Assembly: GCA_026129765.1 (NCBI GenBank)
Contig: JAHCHP010000021.1
Span: 1-57,222 of the forward strand
Reading direction: 5' to 3'
Source: Fimbriimonadia bacterium
GTDB taxonomy: Bacteria; Armatimonadota; Fimbriimonadia; Fimbriimonadales; GBS-DC
DNA length: 57,222 bases
The first letter of the stretch is position 1, and every line of letters starts with the position of its first letter. The notes below the pieces were generated by a model. The model had not been told where the DNA came from. It ran no database searches and saw nothing but the letters and a program-made list of their open reading frames with translations. Positions 1 to 7,431 of the stretch are shown here, in pieces. The translations under genes were made by a program, and so were the position numbers.

Positions 1-71
1 CCCCAACGGGATTCGAACCCGTGTCCTCCTGGATGAGAACCAGGCGTCCTTGTCCACTAGACCATGGGGCC
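1..71 (-). tRNA. tRNA-Glu (CTC), 3' end cut by window edge
   Basis: The complement strand folds as a tRNA. The acceptor begins GGCCCCA, the anticodon stem CCTGG/CCAGG holds loop TTCTCAT (anticodon CTC, Glu), and the T arm is ACGGG-TTCGAAT-CCCGT. The last acceptor bases, discriminator and CCA lie outside the window. It is transcribed away from nuoB. Confidence 0.95.
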
Positions 72-256
72 CCATGTTTAGCAGACACAGATTATACCTC
101 AAACCGATTTTGAAAATCAAGCCTGTAGGTGGAATTCTCACAGCCTTTCTAAGCCATCTCCCCTTTCCACAAGCAGTGTGAGTTTCACAAGGTTGTTCTT
201 CGAGAAGATGTCTCAAAACTCAGGTGGCAGGTTCCTCGGCCTCGCTTGGCATGACA

Positions 257-322
257 CTTGTAGGGTCAGACCTATGTGTCTGACCAATTTTGAGGGCGCA
301 CACGCACGCACGGCCCTACAAG
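257..322. repeat. Dispersed hairpin repeat family A, copy 1
   Basis: Nine-base terminal inverted repeats CTTGTAGGG (257-265) and CCCTACAAG (314-322) enclose an inner hairpin GGTCAGAC/GTCTGACC (264-285). Close relatives lie at 26560-26619 and 50292-50350. It sits in the 435-base gap between tRNA-Glu and nuoB, where I see no gene. The element carries no ORF of its own and is MITE- or REP-like in form. Confidence 0.8.
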
Positions 323-390
323 CCTGTCTCCTTAAGCGTAGCGAATGGGTCTGCTTTTCTAAGTCTGGAGTCCCGCGTTTGTGGGAATGA
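323..390. repeat. Arm of composite repeat, inverted relative to 50215-50293
   Basis: The sequence to the right of family A copy 1 reads, on the complement, as a CGCGGGACTCCAG-type segment, then AAAAGCAGACCCATTCGCTACGC, split here by position only, then the family A element. The same order appears on the plus strand at 50215-50350. The two places therefore share a composite of about 130 bases in opposite orientation. Confidence 0.6.
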
Positions 391-449
391 TTCAAAGTTT
401 TCGACAACTTCCGTTTTGGCTCATATCCTCAAAAGAGATTGTGAAATAG

Positions 450-457
450 GGTACAAT
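450..457 (+). promoter_or_regulatory. Probable -10 element of nuoB
   Basis: GGTACAAT about 50 bases before the nuoB start matches the core found before many genes in this window. It leaves a leader of roughly 43 bases with a GGAGA ribosome-binding site at about 491-495. Confidence 0.5.
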
Positions 458-506
458 CTATTCGCTACGCCCCAAGCGCAGCCTATCATAACGGAGAAAC
501 TTAATC

Positions 507-1103
507 ATGTCGCATAAAACGCGTGAAGTCGTCATGCATGACTCGGCAACGCCCGCTTTGCCCGGTATAGAGATGGGCGGCAATGTCCTGATCGGAAAAT
601 TAGATGACATTGTGAACTGGGGGCGTCGCAATAGCCTGTTCCCGCTCACCTTCGGGTTGGCTTGCTGCGCGATTGAAATGATGTCCACGGCAGGCGCACG
701 GTTCGACATAGCGCGGTTCGGCATGGAAGCGTTCCGAGCCACCCCCCGACAGGCAGACGTGATGATTGTGGCGGGTCGCGTCAGCAAAAAAATGGCGCCC
801 GTGCTTCGACAGATTTATGATCAAATGCCCTCGCCCAAGTGGGTGATCTCGATGGGCGCATGCGCTTCCTGCGGCGGTATCTTCAACAACTACGCGATTG
901 TGCAAGGTGTTGACCAAATCGTGCCGGTCGATGTTTATGTGCCGGGCTGTCCTCCCTCGCCTGACGCTTTGATGTATGCCCTTATCAAACTTCAGCAGAA
1001 AATACGAGCGGAGCGCACCGGCATGCTGTTAGAATTGACCCCCAAAGAGACGGCAGCGTTAGAGACGACACACGCGCATGCCATCGAAGGAGCCAAAGGA
1101 TGA
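507..1103 (+). CDS. nuoB: NADH-quinone oxidoreductase subunit B
   Basis: 198 aa. This is the peripheral-arm subunit of respiratory complex I that carries cluster N2, the last Fe-S centre before quinone. The cluster ligands are visible: a CC pair at residues 53-54, Cys119 in GACASCGG and Cys148 in VPGCPPSP. Their spacings equal those of E. coli NuoB. GGAGA lies 11 bases before the ATG; an in-frame ATG at 534 is a weaker alternative. The stop overlaps nuoI in ATGA. nuoA, C, D and the membrane subunits are absent on both sides, so the complex must be completed from other loci. Identification is secure. Confidence 0.96.
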   Translation: MSHKTREVVMHDSATPALPGIEMGGNVLIGKLDDIVNWGRRNSLFPLTFGLACCAIEMMSTAGARFDIARFGMEAFRATPRQADVMIVAGRVSKKMAPVLRQIYDQMPSPKWVISMGACASCGGIFNNYAIVQGVDQIVPVDVYVPGCPPSPDALMYALIKLQQKIRAERTGMLLELTPKETAALETTHAHAIEGAKG

Positions 1104-1561
1104 TTGCGGAAATCGTGAATGATGTGGTGAAGCCGATAGGGACCGGCTTCAAGACCACCTTGAGGCACCTTTTCAAGCCCAAACACACCGTCAACTATCC
1201 TGAAGCGAAAAAGGAGCAGTTTCCGCGAACCCGTTGGCGGCATGTGTTGTTGCGCTATGAAAGCGGTTTAGAGCGCTGTATCGGCTGTTCGCTGTGCGCG
1301 GGCGCATGTCCGGTTCGCTGTATCTTTGTGGAGGCGGACGACAACACCGACCAACAGCGCTATTCTCCCGGCGAACGATACGCGAAACGGTACGAAATCA
1401 ATATGTTGCGATGTATCTTCTGTGGCTATTGTCAGGATGCTTGTCCCACGGGCGCGATTGTGTTGCGTGAAGATTTTGAATTGGCAGACTATACGCGAGA
1501 GGCGTTCGTCTACACCAAAGAGATGTTATTAGAGCCGCTGCCGGTTCAAGAAGAGATTTGA
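1100..1561 (+). CDS. nuoI: NADH-quinone oxidoreductase subunit I (2x[4Fe-4S] ferredoxin)
   Basis: 153 aa. It carries the two 4Fe-4S clusters (N6a, N6b) that pass electrons to NuoB. Two classic motifs are present: [15 protein letters not shown], and about 40 residues later [14 protein letters not shown]. The N-terminal part with [16 protein letters not shown] is typical of NuoI rather than of free ferredoxins. It starts inside the nuoB stop codon (ATGA), which implies translational coupling. A strong hairpin follows directly, so the transcript appears to be only nuoB-nuoI. Confidence 0.94.
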   Translation: MIAEIVNDVVKPIGTGFKTTLRHLFKPKHTVNYPEAKKEQFPRTRWRHVLLRYESGLERCIGCSLCAGACPVRCIFVEADDNTDQQRYSPGERYAKRYEINMLRCIFCGYCQDACPTGAIVLREDFELADYTREAFVYTKEMLLEPLPVQEEI

Positions 1562-1565
1562 GGAA

Positions 1566-1585
1566 GGGGGCTTAGCCCCCGTTTT
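1566..1585. terminator. Bidirectional intrinsic terminator after nuoI
   Basis: GGGGGCTTAGCCCCC (1566-1580) is followed by GTTTTAATTAATT. The hairpin separates nuoI from the convergent oxidoreductase, whose stop codon lies at 1588-1590. Confidence 0.75.
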
Positions 1586-1587
1586 AA

Positions 1588-2577
1588 TTAATTCACTTTT
1601 ACCATGGCGCCGCCCTGATCCAGCGATTCGATACAGGCACAACCCAAAGCCACCGCTTGACGCCCATCGCGCGCATCGAACGGCATCGGTTCGCCAAACA
1701 TCACGTGGCGGGCAAAAGCGCGCAGTTCCCAAGTGTAAGGGTCGGGCGTGCCGACGTCTTTGGCTTCCACCGCGCCTTCCTGTCCGTCATAAGTTTTCCA
1801 GCGCAACGAGCCACCAAATCCCCCATGGGTCAGCGAACCTTTTTCGCATTGGATACGAACACTGTATTCGCCCAGCGGATCGATCAGACTGGACTCGATG
1901 GCGCCTGTGACGCCCGTATCGAACCAGAACAGACCCTGCCAAAAGCCCTCATAATCGCCCAGCCGAGAGTCATGCCTGCCTAACACGCAGACTTGCTGAA
2001 CTTCGCCGGCGATCCAGCGCGCATAATCCAGCTCATGCACATTCGTTTCCAGAATCAAGCCGCCGCCCAACTCTCGTTTGGCGCGCCATCCCTGCGAAAA
2101 CAGCTCGATAGCTAAGCCTGCGCGCCGGATAAAGAGCGATTGTGGCTTGCCTAAAATCCCCGAATCCAGAATCTCTTTTGATTTGTAGAAAAGAGGGAAC
2201 AGCCGCAGAACCTGCCCCACCATAAAGGTTTTGTTTGCCTGATCGGCGGCTTGAATCATGGTTTCACAATCGGCAACCGAAAGCGCGAGCGGCTTTTCGC
2301 AAAAGACATGCTTCTTAGCCATGAGCGCGCTCATCACTTGATCTAAATGAGCGAAGGGCGGAGTCGCGATGACCACCGCCTGGATCGACTCCTCTTTCAA
2401 AAGCGACTGCCAATCGTCATAAAGTGCCGCGCCAAAATCGTTGGCGGCTTTTTCTGCAGCAGCGCGCTCCACATCCGCAAAACCGGCGATCTCTATTTCC
2501 TCCACAGGCTTAGCGGATGCCGCCAAATGACGCCCAATTCCGCCCGCGCCAATCCAACCGACTTTCAATTTATTCAT
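1588..2577 (-). CDS. Gfo/Idh/MocA-family NAD(P)-dependent oxidoreductase
   Basis: 329 aa. The N-terminal Rossmann fold has GAGGIG near residues 10-15. The family motif EKPLAL, in CEKPLALSVADC, holds the catalytic-region Lys-Pro. It is followed by an alpha/beta substrate domain with an open sheet (GGGLILETNVHELDYARW, including the usual His-Glu-Asp region). Family members oxidise or epimerise sugars, inositols and related polyols; the substrate cannot be told from sequence. The gene starts 5 bases after the sdhB stop on the same strand, so the two are probably co-transcribed although no metabolic link is obvious. Confidence 0.88.
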   Translation of the reverse strand: MNKLKVGWIGAGGIGRHLAASAKPVEEIEIAGFADVERAAAEKAANDFGAALYDDWQSLLKEESIQAVVIATPPFAHLDQVMSALMAKKHVFCEKPLALSVADCETMIQAADQANKTFMVGQVLRLFPLFYKSKEILDSGILGKPQSLFIRRAGLAIELFSQGWRAKRELGGGLILETNVHELDYARWIAGEVQQVCVLGRHDSRLGDYEGFWQGLFWFDTGVTGAIESSLIDPLGEYSVRIQCEKGSLTHGGFGGSLRWKTYDGQEGAVEAKDVGTPDPYTWELRAFARHVMFGEPMPFDARDGRQAVALGCACIESLDQGGAMVKVN

Positions 2578-2582
2578 GCGCG

Positions 2583-3410
2583 TTATCCTTCCATCGTTTC
2601 TACCGTTTTATCCGGGATGACGCCAAGCCATTTTTTTAGCCGGTAGATGGTCACGTCGCGGTTCAACTCCGCAATCGCGCGCGTCAAAGGAATCCCTTTC
2701 GGACACACTTTCACGCAGTTCTGCGCGTTGCCGCAGCCCGTGATACCGTCCGGTCCGCTGATCGCGTCCAATCGCTCATTTTCCAGCGTGTTGCCGACCG
2801 GATGCAGGTTAAACAATTTCACTTGCGCCAGCGCGGCAGGTCCCATGAAGTCGGAGTTATCGTTGAACTGGGGGCATGCTTCCAAACAGCAGCCACAAGT
2901 CATGCAGCGCGCAAAGGCATAGCGCAGGTCGCTGACACGCGGGTCCATCCGGTCACCGCTGCCAAGGTCATAGGTCCCATCCAGCGGGATCCAAGCCTGA
3001 ATTTTTTTCAAATTTTCAAACATGCGGCTGCGATCCACAATCAGGTCGCGCACTACAGGGAACTTCGTCATTGGCTCGACCGTCACTTCCAGCGCGTCGC
3101 CTTTACGAACCCCCACTTGGTCGATCAGCGTCGCGCAAGACTGCTGTACGATGCCGTTGACCACCATGGTGCAGGTTCCGCAGACCTGCTCCAAGCAAGC
3201 GGCTTCCCATGCAGGCGGAGAGACCGATTGACCGCGGGAGTCTTGCGGGTTCTTTTGAATCTCCATCAAACAGGAGATCACGTTCATATTGGGGCGATAA
3301 GGGAGATTGAATTCATGCCAATAGGGCTTTTGTTTGGGACTGTCCTGCCGCTTTATCTTCAGCCGGATCGTCTTCACGCCCTGAACATTCTGAGAATGAC
3401 CAATTTGCAT
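2583..3410 (-). CDS. sdhB: Succinate dehydrogenase / fumarate reductase iron-sulfur subunit
   Basis: 275 aa. SdhB relays electrons from the FAD subunit to quinone through 2Fe-2S, 4Fe-4S and 3Fe-4S clusters at the membrane face. The 2Fe-2S region (ACLEQVCGTCTMV, then QQSC), the 4Fe-4S motif CMTCGCCLEACP and the last motif NCVKVCPKGIPL are all present. The text closely resembles Bacillus-type SdhB (FPVVRDLIVDRSRMF, IPLDGTYDLG). sdhA and the cytochrome b subunit are not adjacent, which is unusual. The start ATG at 3408-3410 has GAGG about 12 bases upstream. Confidence 0.93.
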   Translation of the reverse strand: MQIGHSQNVQGVKTIRLKIKRQDSPKQKPYWHEFNLPYRPNMNVISCLMEIQKNPQDSRGQSVSPPAWEAACLEQVCGTCTMVVNGIVQQSCATLIDQVGVRKGDALEVTVEPMTKFPVVRDLIVDRSRMFENLKKIQAWIPLDGTYDLGSGDRMDPRVSDLRYAFARCMTCGCCLEACPQFNDNSDFMGPAALAQVKLFNLHPVGNTLENERLDAISGPDGITGCGNAQNCVKVCPKGIPLTRAIAELNRDVTIYRLKKWLGVIPDKTVETMEG

Positions 3411-3453
3411 AGGAGTTTTAACCTCGTCGTCTAATAGTTTACCTGAATCGCGA

Positions 3454-4347
3454 ATGAATAGAGAGTTGCTAAGGTTTCTTAGGCGCGAGTTTCGCGCAGG
3501 CGCGCGCTCGCTTCACAAGATCGGCGCGGGTTCGTTTTCTGAGGCATACGCTTTTGAGGCGGATGGGAACGAATGGGTCGCGCGGGTGGGGGTATGCGAA
3601 ATCGATTTCTTGAAAGATCAATTCGCGTTCCAGCATTTTGCTAAGACACACATCCCCATCCCCGAGATCGTCGCGTTCGGACAATATGATGAGGAACGGT
3701 TTTATGCGATCTCTCCCCGATGCGCAGGCAAGACTTTGAATCAATTAGAAATCTCAGAGATGATACCGTTAGTGCCTTCGCTTTTCTCTGTGTTGGATGC
3801 GATGCGCGCGGTCGATGTATCGCGGTGGCAGGGTTGGGGCTTGACGAATGAAGAGGGGCAGGGGAGCGATGATTCTTGGCAATCGCACCTTTTGACTGTT
3901 GTCAATCCCAAATTTGGTTTTCGTTGGAAGCTGACTTTTGATTCGCCGCTTTGGGATGACCGCTTAGCGCAAGCCCTCTATGATGAAATGCGCGCGTTGC
4001 TGCCCTATTGTCCTTCTGAAAAATATCTTGTTCATGGCGATTTTGGTTTTGATAACGCGATGTCAGACGGAACGCAAATCACCGGTATTCTGGATTGGGC
4101 AGAATGGCGTTTAGGCGATTTTCTCTATGACATCGCTTACTTGCATTACTGGTCTGAGGAGATTGCCTATAGCGATTGCTGGCTGGAACACGCCAAGAAG
4201 CAGGGGCTGATAGTGCCTCATTATGCGGAACGCATGCGCTGTTACTGTTTGAATTTTGCTTTGAGCGACTTGGCTATCGCGGCGCATTTCAACCGACCGG
4301 ACGAAACCGCTTGGACGGTGGAACGCATCGGGAAATTGCGGTTTTGA
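3454..4347 (+). CDS. APH/choline-kinase-fold phosphotransferase
   Basis: 297 aa, protein-kinase-like fold of the aminoglycoside phosphotransferase family. A nucleotide loop IGAGSFSEAY is followed by a Lys-less VARVG strand. The catalytic loop is VHGDFGFDN and the metal-binding Asp lies in GILDWAEWRLGDF. The overall pattern, especially the DWAEWRLGDFLYDIA segment, is closer to hygromycin-phosphotransferase-like (APH(4)) members than to APH(3'). Whether it modifies an antibiotic or a metabolite is unknown. It precedes the reductase gene by 44 bases. Confidence 0.8.
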   Translation: MNRELLRFLRREFRAGARSLHKIGAGSFSEAYAFEADGNEWVARVGVCEIDFLKDQFAFQHFAKTHIPIPEIVAFGQYDEERFYAISPRCAGKTLNQLEISEMIPLVPSLFSVLDAMRAVDVSRWQGWGLTNEEGQGSDDSWQSHLLTVVNPKFGFRWKLTFDSPLWDDRLAQALYDEMRALLPYCPSEKYLVHGDFGFDNAMSDGTQITGILDWAEWRLGDFLYDIAYLHYWSEEIAYSDCWLEHAKKQGLIVPHYAERMRCYCLNFALSDLAIAAHFNRPDETAWTVERIGKLRF

Positions 4348-4391
4348 GAGCCGCGCAAGAATCAGGTATTCTAATAAGAGAGGAAAAACCT

Positions 4392-5501
4392 ATGCACCGG
4401 TTCGCTTTTGTGATACATCCCATCGACATCAAGCGCGATGCCGCGCGCAGATACCCCATCGCTCGTTTCATGCCGGAGCGCATGATCGAGAAGATGATTC
4501 AGAAAAAAGAGCCCATGGTCGTGTCCCATATCACCGGCGCGCGCTCCATTACGGGCGAAGAGGCGGAAGGCTGGTTTGTTGGCTGTCCGCTCTCCCCACG
4601 CATGATGTTGAATCTGCCCTTGGAGTTCGTCTACGACAAAATTATCCAGTGCGGTAAAATTGCGGAAGGCTTGGGCGCGGAAATCATCGGTTTGGGCGCG
4701 TTCACTTCGGTGGTGGGCGATGGCGGCATCACGATTTCCAAGAACTTGAACATCGCCGTCACAACCGGCAACAGCTACACGGTAGCAACCGCCATCGAAG
4801 GCGCGGCGCGCGGCGCGCAGTTGATGGGTGTGGCGATGGAAGACGCGACCGTTGCTGTTGTGGGCGCGACCGGCTCCATCGGTAAAACTTGCGCCACGAT
4901 TCTGGCGGGACAAGCCAAAAAAATGTGGCTCGTGGGGCGGGATACCAGCCGCTTAGAACCGATTGCCGAGGCGATTCGTCCTGAAGCGCGGGGAACGGTC
5001 GGAGTTTCAACCGATGTGTCCCATTGCCTGCGCGAATCAGATGTGATTATCACCGTCACAAGCGCGGTCGATGCGGTCATCTATCCCGAAGATTTGAAGC
5101 CCGGCGCGGTCGTTTGCGATGTGGCGCGCCCGCGCGATGTCTCGGTTCGCGTCGCGAAAGAGCGGAACGATGTCTTGGTCATCGAAGGCGGCTTAGTGCA
5201 GGTTCCCGGCAAGGTCGATTTCGGATTCGATTTCGGGTTCCCGCCCGGAACCGCTTATGCCTGCATGTCCGAAACGATCATGCTTGCGCTGGATGGCAGA
5301 ATCGAGAACTTCACGCTGGGCAAAGAGGTTTCGCCAGAACAGGTTCGCATTACCCAGCAACTGGCGGCAAAGCACGGGTTCCAACTGGCAGGTTTCCGCA
5401 GTTTTGAACGCGCGGTGACAGACGAGGAGATCGCGCAGATCCGGCGCAACGCGGATGCGAAACGACAATTGGTCACGGAAACCCAAGAAGTCAGCGTCTA
5501 A
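4392..5501 (+). CDS. Acyl-ACP-reductase-like NAD(P)-dependent reductase (COG5322 type)
   Basis: 369 aa. It resembles cyanobacterial long-chain acyl-ACP reductase, which makes fatty aldehydes. Seen here: an N-terminal domain with GLGAFTSVV, then NIAVTTGNSYTVATAIEGA, a Rossmann segment VAVVGATGSIG near residues 154-163, and a C-terminal segment AYACMSETIMLALDG. Cys291 of that segment aligns with the catalytic Cys294 of the Synechococcus enzyme (FACFAEAMLLEFEG). I chose ATG 4392 because AAGAGAGGA precedes it; longer upstream reading overlaps the kinase. An aldehyde-deformylating oxygenase is not in the window, but a zinc alcohol dehydrogenase follows by 10 bases. Such proteins are often labelled shikimate or amino-acid dehydrogenase. 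Confidence 0.72.
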   Translation: MHRFAFVIHPIDIKRDAARRYPIARFMPERMIEKMIQKKEPMVVSHITGARSITGEEAEGWFVGCPLSPRMMLNLPLEFVYDKIIQCGKIAEGLGAEIIGLGAFTSVVGDGGITISKNLNIAVTTGNSYTVATAIEGAARGAQLMGVAMEDATVAVVGATGSIGKTCATILAGQAKKMWLVGRDTSRLEPIAEAIRPEARGTVGVSTDVSHCLRESDVIITVTSAVDAVIYPEDLKPGAVVCDVARPRDVSVRVAKERNDVLVIEGGLVQVPGKVDFGFDFGFPPGTAYACMSETIMLALDGRIENFTLGKEVSPEQVRITQQLAAKHGFQLAGFRSFERAVTDEEIAQIRRNADAKRQLVTETQEVSV

Positions 5502-5511
5502 TGTCTTGCGA

Positions 5512-7302
5512 ATGAGCCATCCATCTATGAGCCGCTACCAGCATTACCAGACCGACCTGACCCTCCCATCTACGACGACCCGGTGGCATCTCTATGGAGC
5601 AGGTTTGGAAAGCCTCGGCAAATCAGGACTACCCGAATCGGTGCCGATCCCGGAACCCAATCCCAATCAGCTGTTGGTTCGTATGGATGCGGTGGGCATC
5701 TGTTACAGCGATGTCAAAATCACCCGCTTAGGACCGCAGCATCCCCGTTTAACTGGGCGCGATATGATTCATCATCCGGTGATTATGGGCCATGAGGTTG
5801 CTTGCACGGCGGTGAAAATAGGGCAGAATTTAACCCAGCGATTTAAGCCCGGTCAACGTTTTGTGGTTCAAGCCGATGTGTTTTATGGCGGTAAGAGCAT
5901 GGCGATGGGGTATGTGCTGGAGGGCGGATTCACCCAATTTGGCATTATCCCGGAACCGATGATTGAAGGGGACGAAGGCTGTTATCTGATACCTAATTCG
6001 CCTGACTTGACCTATGTGGAAGGCGCGTTAGTGGAGCCATGGGCATGCGTGGTCGCCAGTTATCAAATCGCCCCGCGCCGAGCGCCAAAACCGGAGGGTG
6101 TCTGGGTGGTGATTGCCCATGCTGACCCGCATGTGGAGTACCAGTTCAGCGCGTTGTTAGACGCAAACGCAACGGCTGAAGACGGGGGAACGATCATTGT
6201 CGCAGGAGCAACGGGCAAGCTGCGCCAACATTTGCAATTCGCGGCGCAGAGCCATGGAATGCGTTGGGTTGAGCTTCCAGAGAACTGGGCATTTGATGAG
6301 GGGCGCAGTTCAGAAACCTGGCAATCGTTGTCTCAGACCCACACACAAGGCGAAGGCTTTGACGATGTGATTCTGATGGGCAATCTGCCGGATGAAACCA
6401 CACAGCATGGGCTCGATTCGTTGGGGCGCGGGGGGCATTTCTTGTTTTCGCGTCATCGCGCTATGCCGCCACTGGATGTGGATATGGGGCGTGTTCATTA
6501 CGATAATGTGGTGATTGCTGGCACAACCGGCTGGGATATCTCCGAAGCGTACCATCACACGCGCCATTCCCAACTGATCCCGAGCGGCGCGCTCATGATT
6601 TTAGGGGCGGGCGGACCGATGGGGCAGATGCAGATCCATTATGCTTTGAGCCAGCCCCAGCCTCCGCGCCTCATCGTGGCGGTCGACCGGCATGCGGAAC
6701 GAATCGAATCGTTGAAAGAGCAGTTTGAAGACTTAGCCCTCAAACGGCAAGTCGATCTGGTCTTTTTCAACGCGGCAGACTTGAGCACGGATGTACAGTC
6801 TGAGAACCTGCGCGCCCTATCCGGTGGTTTTGGCTATGATGACATCATGTGTCTTTCTTCTGCGCCAGAGGCAATCCAGATGGCATACCCGCTGTTGACC
6901 AGTGAAGGCTTACTGAATTTGTTCGCGGGGGTTCCGCGAGGAACACGATTGCCCATCGACCTGACACCCTTCGCCACGCGCCATTTGCGTATCTTGGGCA
7001 GCAGCGGTTCATCCTTGGCAGATATGAAACGGTGTCTTGAATTGACCGAGACTGGGGAACTGCCCACGCGGCGCGTCTTGGCGGCGATTGGCGGTATGAA
7101 TTCTGTTCAACAGGGAATCGATGCGATGGCGAAACATCTTTATCCCGGCAAAATCGTGATATTCCCGCATTTGCCTGACCTGCCCTTGATGGGACTTCAA
7201 GAGTTGCAAGACCGTTTGCCAAGCGTCTATCAACATTTAGAGGATGGGCGGTTTTGGACCCGGCAGGCAGAGCAGGAACTGTTTGAACAATTCTTGAAGT
7301 AA
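5512..7302 (+). CDS. Large zinc-type alcohol dehydrogenase with two Rossmann-like segments
   Basis: 596 aa, longer than the usual 340-400 residues of medium-chain dehydrogenases. The GroES-like catalytic domain shows GICYSDVK (Cys, Asp), GHEVACT and later EPWACV, matching the catalytic zinc ligands. The four-Cys structural zinc lobe is not seen. A first Rossmann-like stretch begins at DGGTIIVAGATGKL and a second canonical one at GALMILGAGGPMGQM, giving the extra length. No good ribosome-binding site precedes ATG 5512; ATG 5527 is possible. Position after the acyl-ACP-reductase-like gene suggests aldehyde to alcohol reduction, but sugar-alcohol substrates are equally compatible. Confidence 0.75.
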   Translation: MSHPSMSRYQHYQTDLTLPSTTTRWHLYGAGLESLGKSGLPESVPIPEPNPNQLLVRMDAVGICYSDVKITRLGPQHPRLTGRDMIHHPVIMGHEVACTAVKIGQNLTQRFKPGQRFVVQADVFYGGKSMAMGYVLEGGFTQFGIIPEPMIEGDEGCYLIPNSPDLTYVEGALVEPWACVVASYQIAPRRAPKPEGVWVVIAHADPHVEYQFSALLDANATAEDGGTIIVAGATGKLRQHLQFAAQSHGMRWVELPENWAFDEGRSSETWQSLSQTHTQGEGFDDVILMGNLPDETTQHGLDSLGRGGHFLFSRHRAMPPLDVDMGRVHYDNVVIAGTTGWDISEAYHHTRHSQLIPSGALMILGAGGPMGQMQIHYALSQPQPPRLIVAVDRHAERIESLKEQFEDLALKRQVDLVFFNAADLSTDVQSENLRALSGGFGYDDIMCLSSAPEAIQMAYPLLTSEGLLNLFAGVPRGTRLPIDLTPFATRHLRILGSSGSSLADMKRCLELTETGELPTRRVLAAIGGMNSVQQGIDAMAKHLYPGKIVIFPHLPDLPLMGLQELQDRLPSVYQHLEDGRFWTRQAEQELFEQFLK

Positions 7303-7330
7303 AGACTCATATCGAAGTTCAGCCTATAGA

Positions 7331-7373
7331 AACGGTTCCCCTTGCTTGGAGGGGGAACCTTACTGAGGGGGTC
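7331..7373. repeat. Dispersed hairpin repeat family B, copy 1
   Basis: Contains GGTTCCCC and GGGGAACC arms around a TTGCTTGGA-type loop. On the complement it runs ACCCCCTCAGTAAGGTTCCCC and matches copies at 16521-16563 and 20924-20967. It lies between the alcohol dehydrogenase and the S55 gene and may act as a terminator. Confidence 0.7.
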
Positions 7374-7431
7374 TTCATAGAAAAATACGAACCCCAAAGA
7401 ATCGCCATAATGAATTCTGGAGGAATTGTCT

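Noticed and set aside
178..517. Several overlapping short ORFs before nuoB
   Set aside because: They lie in hairpin repeats, have no ribosome-binding site and no protein-like composition.
4176..4391. Longer N-terminus for the acyl-ACP-reductase-like protein
   Set aside because: It overlaps the kinase gene out of frame; the family N-terminus and a ribosome-binding site fit ATG 4392.
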